Positions 9,494 through 20,277 of a stretch of DNA of 64,000 bases are shown piece after piece. Position numbers and translations under genes: made by a program. The stretch is from Mahella sp. (GTDB lineage Bacteria > Bacillota > Clostridia > Mahellales > Mahellaceae): the NCBI RefSeq assembly GCF_020054945.1, contig NZ_JAIHAU010000001.1:1-64000 (forward strand), in the 5' to 3' direction. A model generated the notes under the pieces. The model was given only the letters and a program-made list of their open reading frames with translations, searched no databases and was not told the DNA's origin. Within the stretch, counting starts at the first letter, position 1. Each line of letters opens with the position of its first letter.

Positions 9494-10660
9494 ATGATAT
9501 ATGATTTGGCCATAATAGGCGCCGGTCCTGCCGGGAGCGCCGCGGCCAAAGCCGCCGCGGAAGGCGGTTTGTCGGTATTGTTGTTGGACAAGGCTGTGTT
9601 TCCACGGGATAAAACGTGCGGCGGCATGTTGTCTGCCAAGACGCTGGATGAATTGGGATTTGAGCTTCCCGATGAATTGATACAGCACGAGGCACATAAG
9701 GTAAGGGTATACGGTTATAACCTGGATAGCAGCGAATGGGACGAGAAACGCACGATAGGTAAGGCGGTCAAGCGCCGGTATTTCGATGATTTTTTGGTAC
9801 ATAAAGCCATCGACGCTGGCGCTTATTTCATTGAAGGGGCAAAGCTTACGGCAATCGATCAGAATAGTACAGGCATAATTATACGAACCAGTAGAGGCTG
9901 TTTCTCAGCCAGATACGTTATAGGTGCAGATGGAGTGTTCAGTCCTACGGCGGCATTGAGCGGTATACACGGTCGTTTGCCGATTTGGCAGATGGGGTTT
10001 ACCATGGAAGCCGAAGTTCATGTACCAGTGCTGAACAGCGATTATGGAACAGCCGAGTTTTATTTTATACCCTTCCTGGGAGGGTTCGGTTGGGCATTCC
10101 CCCAAAAGGATGGCTATAATATAGGCGTAGGGTGCGTTGCATGGAATCATAAGCGTTTGACAACATATTTTTATGAATTCGCCGAGAGGATACTAAAGCA
10201 TAAAGGAATCAATGCGCCTGTTCCCAAAGCAAAAGGTTGTTTTCTCCCAGCAGGCGGAATTCCAAGAAGAATAAGCAAAAGCAATATTGTGTTGGCAGGT
10301 GATGCGGCCGGATTCGTCGACCCGTTTTCCGGAGAGGGTATATACTATGCTTTGCGTAGCGGTCACATAGCCGCTCAAACGCTGTTGGAAGTTATAAAAG
10401 CCGGCGGTGACTGGGGTAAGGCATACGCGCGTAGATGTGCGGCCGAGTTCTATCATGATTTTCGCCTCTCCCTTTTGGTGGCACTGGTATCTGGCAAAAA
10501 AACTCAATTCCAATATGATGTGCTGAAAGAAAACCCAAGTATGGTGAGAGCTATACCAATTATAATGTGTCAGAGACATCCGTATGATACGGTGTTGAAA
10601 GAAAATCTCTTACCTATGCCAGGGAGAATGTTTAGAACTCTTATACATAAACATGCATAA
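9494..10660 (+). CDS. Geranylgeranyl reductase-family FAD-dependent oxidoreductase
   Basis: DLAIIGAGPAGSAAAKAAAEGGLSVLLLDK; KTCGGMLS; VLAGDAAGFVDPFSGEGIYYALRSG. Confidence 0.9.
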   Translation: MIYDLAIIGAGPAGSAAAKAAAEGGLSVLLLDKAVFPRDKTCGGMLSAKTLDELGFELPDELIQHEAHKVRVYGYNLDSSEWDEKRTIGKAVKRRYFDDFLVHKAIDAGAYFIEGAKLTAIDQNSTGIIIRTSRGCFSARYVIGADGVFSPTAALSGIHGRLPIWQMGFTMEAEVHVPVLNSDYGTAEFYFIPFLGGFGWAFPQKDGYNIGVGCVAWNHKRLTTYFYEFAERILKHKGINAPVPKAKGCFLPAGGIPRRISKSNIVLAGDAAGFVDPFSGEGIYYALRSGHIAAQTLLEVIKAGGDWGKAYARRCAAEFYHDFRLSLLVALVSGKKTQFQYDVLKENPSMVRAIPIIMCQRHPYDTVLKENLLPMPGRMFRTLIHKHA

Positions 10661-10713
10661 AAAACCTTCAGCCTATCAAAACTAGTTATAAAATATAGGC
10701 TGGAGGTAGTTAA

Positions 10714-12312
10714 ATGCCGATAAAGGTTATAAAACGCAAGAAGAATAAATCTGATAAAGCCAATACACAGACTTCATCAGCTATGATAGCTCCGTCAGCT
10801 ACTTCTCTATATAACAAATTAGAAGATAACATTAGCCTATTTGCGACTCTATTTTCTGATTGTTCCGACGTAATATTTCGCCGTTTCCAAATAGGAAAGG
10901 ATAACCCTTTACCGGCAGCCATAATATATGTAGACGGTTTGGCAAACCGCCAAAGCGTAGATCTTGAAATAATGGAACCGCTTATGTACTTTACGCGCAT
11001 AGATCAAAAAAATGCCATGTCGAACATCGATATCGAAATCATAAAACAGCTCAACATAACGGTAGGTGAAATAAAAGAGGATCAAAATGTAATGAACATT
11101 GTAAACGCGATATTATCGGGCGATACGGCTATGTTTATAGATAACTTTCCTGTTGCTCTTATACTCAATAGCCGCGGCTGGGAAAACCGCGGTGTCCAAG
11201 AGCCCACCACCGAAAATGTGATACGCGGGCCTAAAGAGGGCTTTACAGAAACCGTACGCTTTAATACAGCGCTCATAAGGCGGCGTATTAAAGATCCAAA
11301 GCTTAAAATGAAGGGGTTTAAGCTGGGCAAACGCACTAAGACTGATGTGGTCATAGCTTACATGGATGATATAGTAAATGAAACTTTACTTCAAGAGATT
11401 GAAAAGAGGCTCAATACTATAGATACCGACGCTGTATTTGAAAGCGGCTATATAGAACAATTTATCGAAGACAGCCCTTTTTCACCTTTCCCCCAGATGC
11501 AGACCACGGAACGTCCGGATAAGGTGGCCGGTAATCTATTAGAAGGTCGAGTAGCTATATTAGTCGATGGAACGCCGGTAGCTCTGATAGCGCCGGCTAC
11601 CTTTGCTCAACTTTATCAGTCCCCGGAAGATTATTATGAGCGAGCTATATTTGGTACGGCAGTTCGACTAATACGTCTAATGGGGTTATTTTTAGCCACA
11701 TCACTGCCGTCCTTTTACGTGGCTGTATTAACTTATCATCATGAAATGATACCTACGCAATTGGTGCTGGCATTGGCCCGTTCTCGCATGGGCGTACCTT
11801 TCCCAGCAATATTGGAAGCATTGCTTATGGAGGGCGTGATAGAGATATTGCGCGAGGCTACGACGCGCCTACCGGGTACTATAGGGCAAACCATAGGCAT
11901 TATAGGTACGCTGGTCATAGGACAGGCTGCTGTGGCAGCCAAATTGGTCAGCCCCGCTATGATAATTATAGTGTCTATAACCGCCATAGGCGCATACATT
12001 ACACCCAATTACAGTACCACTTATTCTATACGCTTTATACGGTTCCCGCTTATGATAGCAGCCGCTTTTTTCGGCGTATTTGGTATAGCGGCTATGTGGC
12101 TGTTTATTATAATCCATCTGGCCGGCTTGGAGAGTTTCGGTATACCATATCTGGCCCCTGTGGCCCCGTTTAAGCTATCAGATATAAAAGATACCATCGT
12201 GCGTTTTCCATTATGGGCTATGAAGAAACGCCCCATGATACCTGAAAATCGAAATCTTATAAGACAGGGTAGCAGCGCTGTGGCGTCATCGAGGAGGAGA
12301 ACCAGGTGGTAA
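10714..12312 (+). CDS. Spore germination protein, GerA family (subunit A)
   Basis: NRGVQEPTTENVIRGPKEGFTETVRFNTALIRRRIKDP signature and C-terminal membrane domain. Confidence 0.95.
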   Translation: MPIKVIKRKKNKSDKANTQTSSAMIAPSATSLYNKLEDNISLFATLFSDCSDVIFRRFQIGKDNPLPAAIIYVDGLANRQSVDLEIMEPLMYFTRIDQKNAMSNIDIEIIKQLNITVGEIKEDQNVMNIVNAILSGDTAMFIDNFPVALILNSRGWENRGVQEPTTENVIRGPKEGFTETVRFNTALIRRRIKDPKLKMKGFKLGKRTKTDVVIAYMDDIVNETLLQEIEKRLNTIDTDAVFESGYIEQFIEDSPFSPFPQMQTTERPDKVAGNLLEGRVAILVDGTPVALIAPATFAQLYQSPEDYYERAIFGTAVRLIRLMGLFLATSLPSFYVAVLTYHHEMIPTQLVLALARSRMGVPFPAILEALLMEGVIEILREATTRLPGTIGQTIGIIGTLVIGQAAVAAKLVSPAMIIIVSITAIGAYITPNYSTTYSIRFIRFPLMIAAAFFGVFGIAAMWLFIIIHLAGLESFGIPYLAPVAPFKLSDIKDTIVRFPLWAMKKRPMIPENRNLIRQGSSAVASSRRRTRW

Positions 12313-13421
12313 ACCCTAATCTAAATAAAGACGATTCCATATCATTATGGCAATTGTTTGCAATATTAGAAAATAGTATATTGGGTACGGGCCTGCTCAA
12401 TATAGCCAAGACAGTATCCAAGGTTTCAGGCCAAGATGCATGGATATCTACTCTGTTGGCCGGGTTTATCATCATACCATTTTTGTGGTGTTACAGTTCA
12501 TTATCAAGACGGTTTCCAGGCCATACGTTAGTGGATTATTCTACCAGGATAATCGGAAAGCTACTTGGCAATATGGTAAACATATCGTACATATTGTTTG
12601 AAATCCTTATAGCCGCACTTGTGTTGCGTATAATGGCTGACTTTATATCCACATGGTTCCTTCCGAATACGCCTATTGAAAGTCTTCTGATAATAACATT
12701 ATTCTTGGTTATATATATGTCTCAAGGCGGTATAAGAACCGTAGCGCGTACGAGTGAGGTTATATTATTTCTAGTGGTTCCATTTATAATATTGCTTATA
12801 CCGCCGGCTACGCGTATAGAGATAAACAATCTTAAGCCCGTCTTACAAAGCGGCTATGTCAACATAATTAAAGGCAGTATACCTGCGTTATATAGTTTTT
12901 ACGGCTTTGAGGTATTATTTATAGCATCGGCTTTTATAAGCGATACCAAAAAAATATTTCGAACATCTGCCATGTGCATAAGCATCAACGTTGTTTTTTA
13001 TACATTGGTAGTAATAGCTATAATAGGCGTTATGGGTACTGAGATACTTAAATATATAAATTATCCTACTATATATTATATAAAAAGTGAGCGTTTTCCG
13101 TTTTTTGAGAGAGTAGATTTATTCTTTGCCTTCTTTTGGACGTTTAATATATTTATGACTATAGGCATTGCGTTTTATAGCGCCGCACTGAGCATGTCAC
13201 AGCTATTGAATCTTAAACCCAAATATGGCAGGAATATCGGTTGGATGTTGGCTATAGCTGTTTACTTTATAGCTAAAATACCAAAAAATAGCATAGAGGT
13301 GGCAAGATATATGCTTTATATATCTTATATGGGTATAGTGGTGGCCATGCTGATACCTCTCATATTGGCTGTTACAGCCGCTATAAGGCACATCGGCATA
13401 AAGGATGACGATAAAGCATGA
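12306..13421 (+). CDS. Spore germination permease, GerB family (subunit B)
   Basis: Multi-TM endospore germination permease; overlaps the A-subunit gene by 7 nt and sits between A and C subunits. Confidence 0.93.
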   Translation: MVNPNLNKDDSISLWQLFAILENSILGTGLLNIAKTVSKVSGQDAWISTLLAGFIIIPFLWCYSSLSRRFPGHTLVDYSTRIIGKLLGNMVNISYILFEILIAALVLRIMADFISTWFLPNTPIESLLIITLFLVIYMSQGGIRTVARTSEVILFLVVPFIILLIPPATRIEINNLKPVLQSGYVNIIKGSIPALYSFYGFEVLFIASAFISDTKKIFRTSAMCISINVVFYTLVVIAIIGVMGTEILKYINYPTIYYIKSERFPFFERVDLFFAFFWTFNIFMTIGIAFYSAALSMSQLLNLKPKYGRNIGWMLAIAVYFIAKIPKNSIEVARYMLYISYMGIVVAMLIPLILAVTAAIRHIGIKDDDKA

Positions 13422-14533
13422 AACGATATGTTATTGGCTTGGCGGTTATGTTAGCATTATCATTGACATTAACGGGATGCTGGGATGCTAAACAGCTCCA
13501 GGATATGTATATGAGTTACGGTATAGGTATAGATACGGCAGAAGGGCAGTCCAATATGGTGACGGTGACATTAACTGCCCCCACGTTAACCGAAGGCGCT
13601 AAAGAGCAGCTACAGATTTTATCAAGCCAGGGGCATTCTATAGACGAAGCCATAAATGATATGCAGGCCAAGAGCCATCAAATAATATCGGTGGCCCATG
13701 ACCGAGTATTGGTTATAGGGGAACAAGCTGCAAAAAACGGTATTTCAGAATATCTGGACACCTTTGTGCGCAATCCGTCTATAAGAAATGACATGTATGT
13801 AACGGTTGCAAAGGGTAAAGCGGAAGAGCTGCTCAATATCCAGCTTAAACAAGATCCGTTCATAGCATTGTATTTAACTCAACTTTTAGAGAAAAACCGA
13901 AGGTTATCCAAGGTACCCTTGGTAACCGTAGTAGATTTATTCGGCAAAATGGTCGATAAAGATAGCGATCCAGTATTGCCTTATGTAGAGGTAACTGAAG
14001 GCAGGGATGGATTGATTGCCCGGGGAATAGCTGTTTTTGCCGATGATAAATATAAGGGCAACTTATTAAACGATGGGGCCGTGGTTTTTATGATGATGAG
14101 CAATAAAGCGAAGAGCGTAAATCTAACGTATAAGAGCTTTAAATCAACAGAGAATGATGATGTTTATTCCACTGTCAATATACATGGCATTAGCAACGAT
14201 ATAAAATGTAGATTGAATGGGGATAAACTATCTATAGATATGAAGATAAAGGGCGATGCCGATCTGATAGAGCATAAAGTCACGCGGCCGTTGAGCGAGA
14301 GCGATATAGGACGTGAGGAGCAAGCGTTGGAACGGGAACTTATAAACGATATGAACGATGTCATGAGAAAATTGCAGAAAGAATATCGATCTGATCCTCT
14401 AGGGTTGTGCCGATGCGTCAAAATAGAATATCCGGATTATTATGATAGTATCGATTGGAAAAGTATATATCCTGATGTAGATGTAAATATATCTGCCGAA
14501 ATAAATATAAATCGTATAGGCACATCCAGCTGA
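13418..14533 (+). CDS. Ger(x)C family spore germination lipoprotein (subunit C)
   Basis: Lipobox LTLTGCWDAKQLQD; GerC fold, 4-nt overlap with B. Confidence 0.94.
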   Translation: MKRYVIGLAVMLALSLTLTGCWDAKQLQDMYMSYGIGIDTAEGQSNMVTVTLTAPTLTEGAKEQLQILSSQGHSIDEAINDMQAKSHQIISVAHDRVLVIGEQAAKNGISEYLDTFVRNPSIRNDMYVTVAKGKAEELLNIQLKQDPFIALYLTQLLEKNRRLSKVPLVTVVDLFGKMVDKDSDPVLPYVEVTEGRDGLIARGIAVFADDKYKGNLLNDGAVVFMMMSNKAKSVNLTYKSFKSTENDDVYSTVNIHGISNDIKCRLNGDKLSIDMKIKGDADLIEHKVTRPLSESDIGREEQALERELINDMNDVMRKLQKEYRSDPLGLCRCVKIEYPDYYDSIDWKSIYPDVDVNISAEININRIGTSS

Positions 14534-14580
14534 TTATGGTATAATACAGCTGAACAGCAAAAATATGCAGGGAGGGTTTT

Positions 14581-15111
14581 ATGAGAAAGGGCTATATTCA
14601 AGTATATACAGGTAACGGTAAAGGTAAAACCACGGCGGCTCTGGGATTGGCGCTGCGGGCAGTGGGGCGGGGTCTAAAGGTTATAATGATTCAGTTTCTT
14701 AAAGGTATAGATAGCGGGGAGCTTCATTCCGCTCAGCGTTTGGCCCCCGAGTTTACCATATATCGCTTCGAGTCATCGCATAAATTTATAAGCGATATGA
14801 GCAATGATGAATTGACACAGCTCAGGCAGGATATAAGCCGCGGTTTTGACTTCTCTAAACAGATGATACGGGAAAATGCATGCGACATACTCATACTGGA
14901 TGAGATTATGGCGGCCATACACAGCGGTTTTGTAAGCATTCCGGAAGTAATAGAGCTTATACGCTTGAAACCTGATAATATGGAATTGATACTGACCGGC
15001 CGCAATGTGCCCGATGAAATAGCAGATCTAGCCGACCTCATAACCGAAATGAGACCCGTAAAGCATTATTATGACAAAGGCGTTGCGGCGCGTAAAGGGA
15101 TAGAACTTTAG
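14581..15111 (+). CDS. cobO: Cob(I)yrinic acid a,c-diamide adenosyltransferase (CobO/BtuR type)
   Basis: GYIQVYTGNGKGKTTAALGLALRAVGRGLKVIMIQFLKG, DILILDEIMAA, LILTGRNVPDEI. Confidence 0.93.
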   Translation: MRKGYIQVYTGNGKGKTTAALGLALRAVGRGLKVIMIQFLKGIDSGELHSAQRLAPEFTIYRFESSHKFISDMSNDELTQLRQDISRGFDFSKQMIRENACDILILDEIMAAIHSGFVSIPEVIELIRLKPDNMELILTGRNVPDEIADLADLITEMRPVKHYYDKGVAARKGIEL

Positions 15112-15180
15112 TACCTATGGCAGCTCTTTTGTGCTATAATTATATCTGTAAATTAAATTAGCGAATTGGAGCTTTACATT

Positions 15181-16932
15181 ATGCGTAAGACTAAAATAAT
15201 ATGCACTATAGGGCCGGCCAGCGACGATAAAGCGGTATTCGAACGATTGATAGCACACGGTACTAATGCCATACGGCTTAATTTTTCTCATGGCTCTTAT
15301 GAGGAACACGGAAAGCGTATAGACATGGCAAAAAATGCTAGGCGAAGCCATAATATACCGCTATCGATTATACTGGATACAAAAGGTCCGGAAATGCGAT
15401 TAGGTAAATTTAAAATCGAGCCCGTAGAACTAAAAGAGGGTCAGTCGTTCACGCTGACCACAAGGGATATAGAAGGCGACAATTCTATAGTATCGGTAAA
15501 TTACGCCGGTTTGACCAAAGATATTAAACAGGGCGATAAATTGCTATTAGATGACGGATTGATAGAACTGAGGGTAAAAGATATCGATGGTACAGATATC
15601 CATTGTACGGTCATGAATAGCGGCCTGATAAGCAGTAAGAAAAGCGTCAATGCTCCTGGCATATCTATACAATTGCCTTCGGTGACTCAAAAAGATATAG
15701 ACGATATTAAATTCGGCATAGAAAAAGGCATCGACACCATAGCAGCTTCTTTTATACGCAGAGCCGAAGATGTATTGGGGATTAAAAAGATTCTCGAAGA
15801 TAACAACGCCTATGATGTACAGATAATAGCTAAGATAGAGAATCAAGAGGGGATAAACAATCTGGATGATATAATGGCTGTGGCTGATGGCATAATGATA
15901 GCGAGGGGTGACCTCGGCGTAGAGATACCTACAGAAGATGTTCCGGTGGTACAAAAGGCCATCATATCCAAGTGCCGTGATGCCGGTAAACCGGTCGTAA
16001 TAGCTACTCAAATGCTCGATTCCATGATACGTAATCCGCGGCCTACGCGAGCCGAGGCTACCGATGTGGCCAACGCCATATACGAGGGGGCCGATGCTAT
16101 AATGTTATCGGGAGAAACAGCATCGGGTAAATATCCCGTAGAGGCTTTAACTACCATGATACGCATAGCCGAAAGGGTCGAACGCTCACTTAATTGCGAT
16201 GCTGCTTTTTATGATAAGGCTATATCCTCAGCCAGTATTACAAACGCTATAAGTCATGCTACCTGCACTATAGCGCGGGACCTAGGCGCTAGAGCCATAA
16301 TAACCGCTACAAAGTCAGGCTATACCGCAAGAATGGTAGCCAAATACAGGCCGGTGGCTCCGATAATAGCAACCACTATAAGCGAAATGGTGTACAATAA
16401 ACTATCGCTGGTATGGGGTGTAGTGCCGTTTTTAACCTCCCAGATGGAAGGTACGGATGAAATGATAGAACAATCAGTCGATACCGCTTTGGAATCCGAA
16501 CTAATAAGCAGCGGAGATCTGGTGGTCATCACGGCAGGTGTTCCAGTAGGAGTAAGTGGCACTACCAATCTTATAAAGGTTCATATAGCCGGAGATATAC
16601 TTGTCAAAGGTGTGGGATTTGGTGTTAAAGCTGTATATGGCAGAGTATGCTCTGTAAAGAACTATATGGATGCAAAGACCAACTTCAAGGATGGCGATAT
16701 ATTAGTGGCTAAGTCTACCGACAATACGTTGTTGCCATTCATGCGCAGAGCCTCGGCAATTATAACCGAAGAGAGCGGTATAGCCTCACATGCCGCTGTG
16801 GTTGGACTGACGCTTGAGATACCGGTCGTAGTGGGAGCCCAGGAAGCTACCGAAATATTAACCGATGGTATATGGGTAACGGTAGACCCACAACATGGTT
16901 TTGTATATAACGGAAAAGCTGCCGTAATATAA
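15181..16932 (+). CDS. pyk: Pyruvate kinase with C-terminal PEP-utilising domain
   Basis: MRKTKIICTIGPASDD, MIARGDLGVEIP, C-terminal TEESGIASHAAVVG. Confidence 0.97.
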   Translation: MRKTKIICTIGPASDDKAVFERLIAHGTNAIRLNFSHGSYEEHGKRIDMAKNARRSHNIPLSIILDTKGPEMRLGKFKIEPVELKEGQSFTLTTRDIEGDNSIVSVNYAGLTKDIKQGDKLLLDDGLIELRVKDIDGTDIHCTVMNSGLISSKKSVNAPGISIQLPSVTQKDIDDIKFGIEKGIDTIAASFIRRAEDVLGIKKILEDNNAYDVQIIAKIENQEGINNLDDIMAVADGIMIARGDLGVEIPTEDVPVVQKAIISKCRDAGKPVVIATQMLDSMIRNPRPTRAEATDVANAIYEGADAIMLSGETASGKYPVEALTTMIRIAERVERSLNCDAAFYDKAISSASITNAISHATCTIARDLGARAIITATKSGYTARMVAKYRPVAPIIATTISEMVYNKLSLVWGVVPFLTSQMEGTDEMIEQSVDTALESELISSGDLVVITAGVPVGVSGTTNLIKVHIAGDILVKGVGFGVKAVYGRVCSVKNYMDAKTNFKDGDILVAKSTDNTLLPFMRRASAIITEESGIASHAAVVGLTLEIPVVVGAQEATEILTDGIWVTVDPQHGFVYNGKAAVI

Positions 16933-16952
16933 CAATAGGAGATGATATAGTC

Positions 16953-17753
16953 GTGTATAAAATAGGACTTATAGGAGCCGGCAATATGGCAACGGCTATA
17001 ATAAAAGGCATATTAAAAGCCGAATTGGTACAACCGGCCGACATGATAGTCAGCGATATCGACGATAACAAATTAGTTTCTTTGCAACGATTGGGTGTTG
17101 ATATAACTAATGATAATAAGGCTTTGGCTGAATCGGCCCGTATAATAATACTTGCTATAAAACCGGCTGTCTATGAACCGGTATTGAAGCAATTGAGGGA
17201 TGTTATAGCACCTGATACCATAGTAGTATCTATAGCTGCCGGCATATCCATAAAGTACATAAAAAGTTTTTTTGATAGAGACGTAAGGGTTGTACGCGTT
17301 ATGCCCAATACTCCCGCACTCATAGGCATGGGCATGTCCGTCATAGCTGTGCCATCAAATATAGATGGGAGTACGGCAAAGGAAGTGGAGACAATATTTG
17401 CCGCATTAGGTAAGGTCGAGATAGTCGAAGAAAAATTAATGGATGCTGTGACTGCCGTAAGCGGCAGCGGACCGGCTTATGCCTTTATGTTTATAGAAGC
17501 CATTGCTGATGCTGGTGTTATGGAGGGCCTGCCAAGGGATAAGGCGTATACTTTAGCAGCTCAGACGTTGCTTGGTTCGGCTGCCATGGTATTGGAAACC
17601 GGAGAACATCCGGGTAAACTTAAGGATATGGTATCTTCGCCGGCAGGAACCACTATAGACGCCATATATGCATTGGAACAGGGCGGATTTCGTGGTATCG
17701 TAATGCAAGCCGTTAAAGCATGCGCTGAGAAATCAAAATATATGGAGAAGTAG
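16953..17753 (+). CDS. proC: Pyrroline-5-carboxylate reductase
   Basis: IGLIGAGNMATAIIKG; VSGSGPAYAFMFIEA; SPAGTTIDAIYALEQGGFRG. Confidence 0.96.
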   Translation: MYKIGLIGAGNMATAIIKGILKAELVQPADMIVSDIDDNKLVSLQRLGVDITNDNKALAESARIIILAIKPAVYEPVLKQLRDVIAPDTIVVSIAAGISIKYIKSFFDRDVRVVRVMPNTPALIGMGMSVIAVPSNIDGSTAKEVETIFAALGKVEIVEEKLMDAVTAVSGSGPAYAFMFIEAIADAGVMEGLPRDKAYTLAAQTLLGSAAMVLETGEHPGKLKDMVSSPAGTTIDAIYALEQGGFRGIVMQAVKACAEKSKYMEK

Positions 17754-17758
17754 AGCGA

Positions 17759-18187
17759 TTGAAAAAAGTAACTATATATACTGATGGCGCTTGTACGAAT
17801 AATCCCGGACCGGGCGGATGGGCTGCCATATTAAATTATAAAGACTGCATAAAAGAAATATACGGTGGAGAACCTCTGACTACAAATAACCGTATGGAAT
17901 TGACAGCAGCGATAAAGGCCTTGGAAGCACTGAAGGAACCGTGTTGTGTAGAGCTGTACTCCGATAGTGCATATTTAATCAATGCTTTTAATCAGCATTG
18001 GGTCAACAAGTGGATGAGAAACGGATGGAAAACTACAGGCGGTGATCCCGTTGAGAATAAAGATTTATGGGAAAGACTTATAGAGTTAACCAAAATGCAT
18101 GACATCAAATGGGTAAAAGTAAAAGGTCATAGCAATAACGAATATAACAACAGATGCGATGAACTCGCTAAAAACGCTATAAAGTAA
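17759..18187 (+). CDS. rnhA: Ribonuclease HI (TTG start)
   Basis: YTDGACTNNPGPGGWAAIL; NNRMELTAAI; SDSAYLINAF; KGHSNNEYNNRCDELA. Confidence 0.96.
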   Translation: MKKVTIYTDGACTNNPGPGGWAAILNYKDCIKEIYGGEPLTTNNRMELTAAIKALEALKEPCCVELYSDSAYLINAFNQHWVNKWMRNGWKTTGGDPVENKDLWERLIELTKMHDIKWVKVKGHSNNEYNNRCDELAKNAIK

Positions 18188-18219
18188 ATTGTATTTTATA
18201 ATGGAAGAGGGGACAGAGG

Positions 18220-19188
18220 ATGCGAACAAATGGTACGCCTGATATAATAAACGATTTTCTTATATATCTCGAAAATATACAGGGTAAATCTCCCAATACG
18301 GTAAAAGAGTACTTTTATGATCTGCGCACCTTCTTTCGTTTTTTGAAAATGAGACGCGATATGGTAGATGAGAGCGAGGATATAAGATCTATAGACATCC
18401 GAGATATAGATTTATCCATAGTAAAGAGCGTGCAACTGAGCGATCTCTACGCTTATATATCATTTCTCTCCAACCAGATGCATAACAATGCGCGCAGCAG
18501 AGCGCGTAAGGTGGCCAGCATACGCACATTTTTTAAATATCTTACTAATAAAGCCAAACTTTTATCTGTAAATCCGGCTGTTGAATTGGAAAGTCCTAAA
18601 GTAGGCTCTCGAAATCCGGTATATCTTTCTCTGGAGGAAAGCCGGGAATTGTTAGCCTCGGTAGACGGACCCTTTAAAGAACGGGATTACGCTATACTTA
18701 CATTATTTCTAAACTGCGGGTTGCGTTTATCGGAGCTGGTGGGTATAAATATAGGCGATATCAGAGAAGATACCTTGCGCGTAATAGGCAAAGGTAATAA
18801 AGAACGTACGGTTTATCTCAATGAAGCATGCCTAAATGCTATAGAAAATTATTTAAAAACGCGCCCTCATGACGGGGTAAAGGATAGGGAGGCGCTGTTT
18901 TTAAGTAAGTTAAAAAAACGAATAAGCCCTAAAACAGTTCAGCATATAGTTAAAAAATACATATCAAATGCGGGTCTGGATAGTACCAAGTATTCTACGC
19001 ATAAGCTGCGCCACACAGCGGCCACACTAATGTATAAATACGGCGATATAGACATACGGACGCTGCAGCAACTTCTGGGCCATGAAAATATATCTACCAC
19101 TCAGATATATACACATGTCGATAATGATATGGTACGCCATGCCGTAAATAGCAACCCATTATCGCAGGAAGTAGAGCATGATAAGTAA
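18220..19188 (+). CDS. Tyrosine recombinase, XerC-like
   Basis: Core-binding N-domain; LFLNCGLRLSELVGI, HKLRHTAATLMYKYG, LLGHENISTTQIYTHV (R..H-R..H..Y). Confidence 0.92.
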   Translation: MRTNGTPDIINDFLIYLENIQGKSPNTVKEYFYDLRTFFRFLKMRRDMVDESEDIRSIDIRDIDLSIVKSVQLSDLYAYISFLSNQMHNNARSRARKVASIRTFFKYLTNKAKLLSVNPAVELESPKVGSRNPVYLSLEESRELLASVDGPFKERDYAILTLFLNCGLRLSELVGINIGDIREDTLRVIGKGNKERTVYLNEACLNAIENYLKTRPHDGVKDREALFLSKLKKRISPKTVQHIVKKYISNAGLDSTKYSTHKLRHTAATLMYKYGDIDIRTLQQLLGHENISTTQIYTHVDNDMVRHAVNSNPLSQEVEHDK

Positions 19189-19194
19189 CCCAAA

Positions 19195-19467
19195 TCAAGA
19201 CACAGGTATCTTCAACAATTCGCCGGGTTGCAGTTTAGATGGCTCTATATCGTTTAATTGCCTTATCTCGTATATAAATTCGCGTATTTCTTTGTCTTTA
19301 GGAACATATCTCTTAGCTAAAGACCAAAGCGAGTCGCCTGTTTCCACATATACTAATTGATAACTCTTCTCATTTTGCGCCGATGTACGCTCGAGCAAAG
19401 AGGGGACAATGGTCAGTATCAGTATGCCTATAACTATCGCCGCTATATATAAACTCTTTTTCATCAT
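19195..19467 (-). CDS. yneA: LysM-domain protein, YneA-like SOS cell-division suppressor
   Basis: Single TM then LysM (YVETGDSLWSLAKRY...LLKIPVS); divergent from lexA across SOS boxes. Confidence 0.8.
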   Translation of the reverse strand: MMKKSLYIAAIVIGILILTIVPSLLERTSAQNEKSYQLVYVETGDSLWSLAKRYVPKDKEIREFIYEIRQLNDIEPSKLQPGELLKIPVS

Positions 19468-19517
19468 GTTTGCCTCCTTCTGTATTTAGCCTTCACAGCG
19501 TTTAGTATTCAAATGTA

Positions 19518-19531
19518 CGAACAAATGTTCT
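19518..19531. promoter_or_regulatory. SOS (LexA) box 1, CGAACAAATGTTCT
   Basis: Matches the Gram-positive LexA core GAAC-N4-GTTC exactly; between yneA and lexA. Confidence 0.85.
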
Positions 19532-19546
19532 GTATATATATTAACA

Positions 19547-19560
19547 CGAACAAACATTCG
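19547..19560. promoter_or_regulatory. SOS (LexA) box 2, CGAACAAACATTCG
   Basis: GAAC-N4-aTTC, one mismatch to consensus, in the same intergenic region. Confidence 0.7.
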
Positions 19561-19653
19561 TTGTCAAGCTATATGCGAACATTCTTTTGCAATATTTTTT
19601 ATTTCGTGTTATAATTGAGTCATAATTAATATATACGGAGAGTGTTATTAAAT

Positions 19654-20277
19654 ATGCCTATAGATTTGACTGTTAAACAAAAACAAATACTGGATTATAT
19701 AAGAAGTATAACCGAAGAGAGAGGATATCCGCCTTCTATACGGGAGATAGGTGATGCCGTCGGATTAAGTTCCACTTCTACGGTACACGGCTACTTAAAA
19801 CGCTTGGAGGCTAAAGGAGCTATAAAACGCGATCCAACAAAACCAAGAGCCATGGAAGTGATATACGGAGAGCCGAGCGACGATGAAAATATTTCAAAAG
19901 TAGAATTGGCAAATATACCTGTGCTAGGACGTGTGGCAGCCGGTCAACCGATATTAGCCCAGGAGAACATAGAGGAATATTTTCCGTTGCCACTGGACTT
20001 TATTCAGAACAGTGAAGCGTTTATGCTCAGAGTCAAAGGCGACAGCATGTACGAAGCGGGTATATTGGATAACGATTATATAGTCGTACGCAAACAGGAG
20101 ACTGCACAAAACGGTGATATAGTAGTAGCTCTTATAGACGATGATGCCACCGTAAAACGCTTTTATAAAGAAGAGGATCATATAAGGTTGCAACCCGAAA
20201 ATCCCTTCATGCAACCTATTATAGTGAAAGATATAAAAATACTCGGCAAAGTTATAGCTGTATTAAGGAGACTATAA
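19654..20277 (+). CDS. lexA: LexA repressor
   Basis: [37 protein letters not shown] cleavage site; GDSMYEAGI and TVKRF catalytic motifs. Confidence 0.97.
   Translation: MPIDLTVKQKQILDYIRSITEERGYPPSIREIGDAVGLSSTSTVHGYLKRLEAKGAIKRDPTKPRAMEVIYGEPSDDENISKVELANIPVLGRVAAGQPILAQENIEEYFPLPLDFIQNSEAFMLRVKGDSMYEAGILDNDYIVVRKQETAQNGDIVVALIDDDATVKRFYKEEDHIRLQPENPFMQPIIVKDIKILGKVIAVLRRL

Noticed and set aside
18220-19188. Tyrosine recombinase as evidence of an integrated element
   Set aside because: XerC-like chromosomal type, sits among housekeeping genes (rnhA, proC, lexA); no att repeats, phage or conjugation genes seen.
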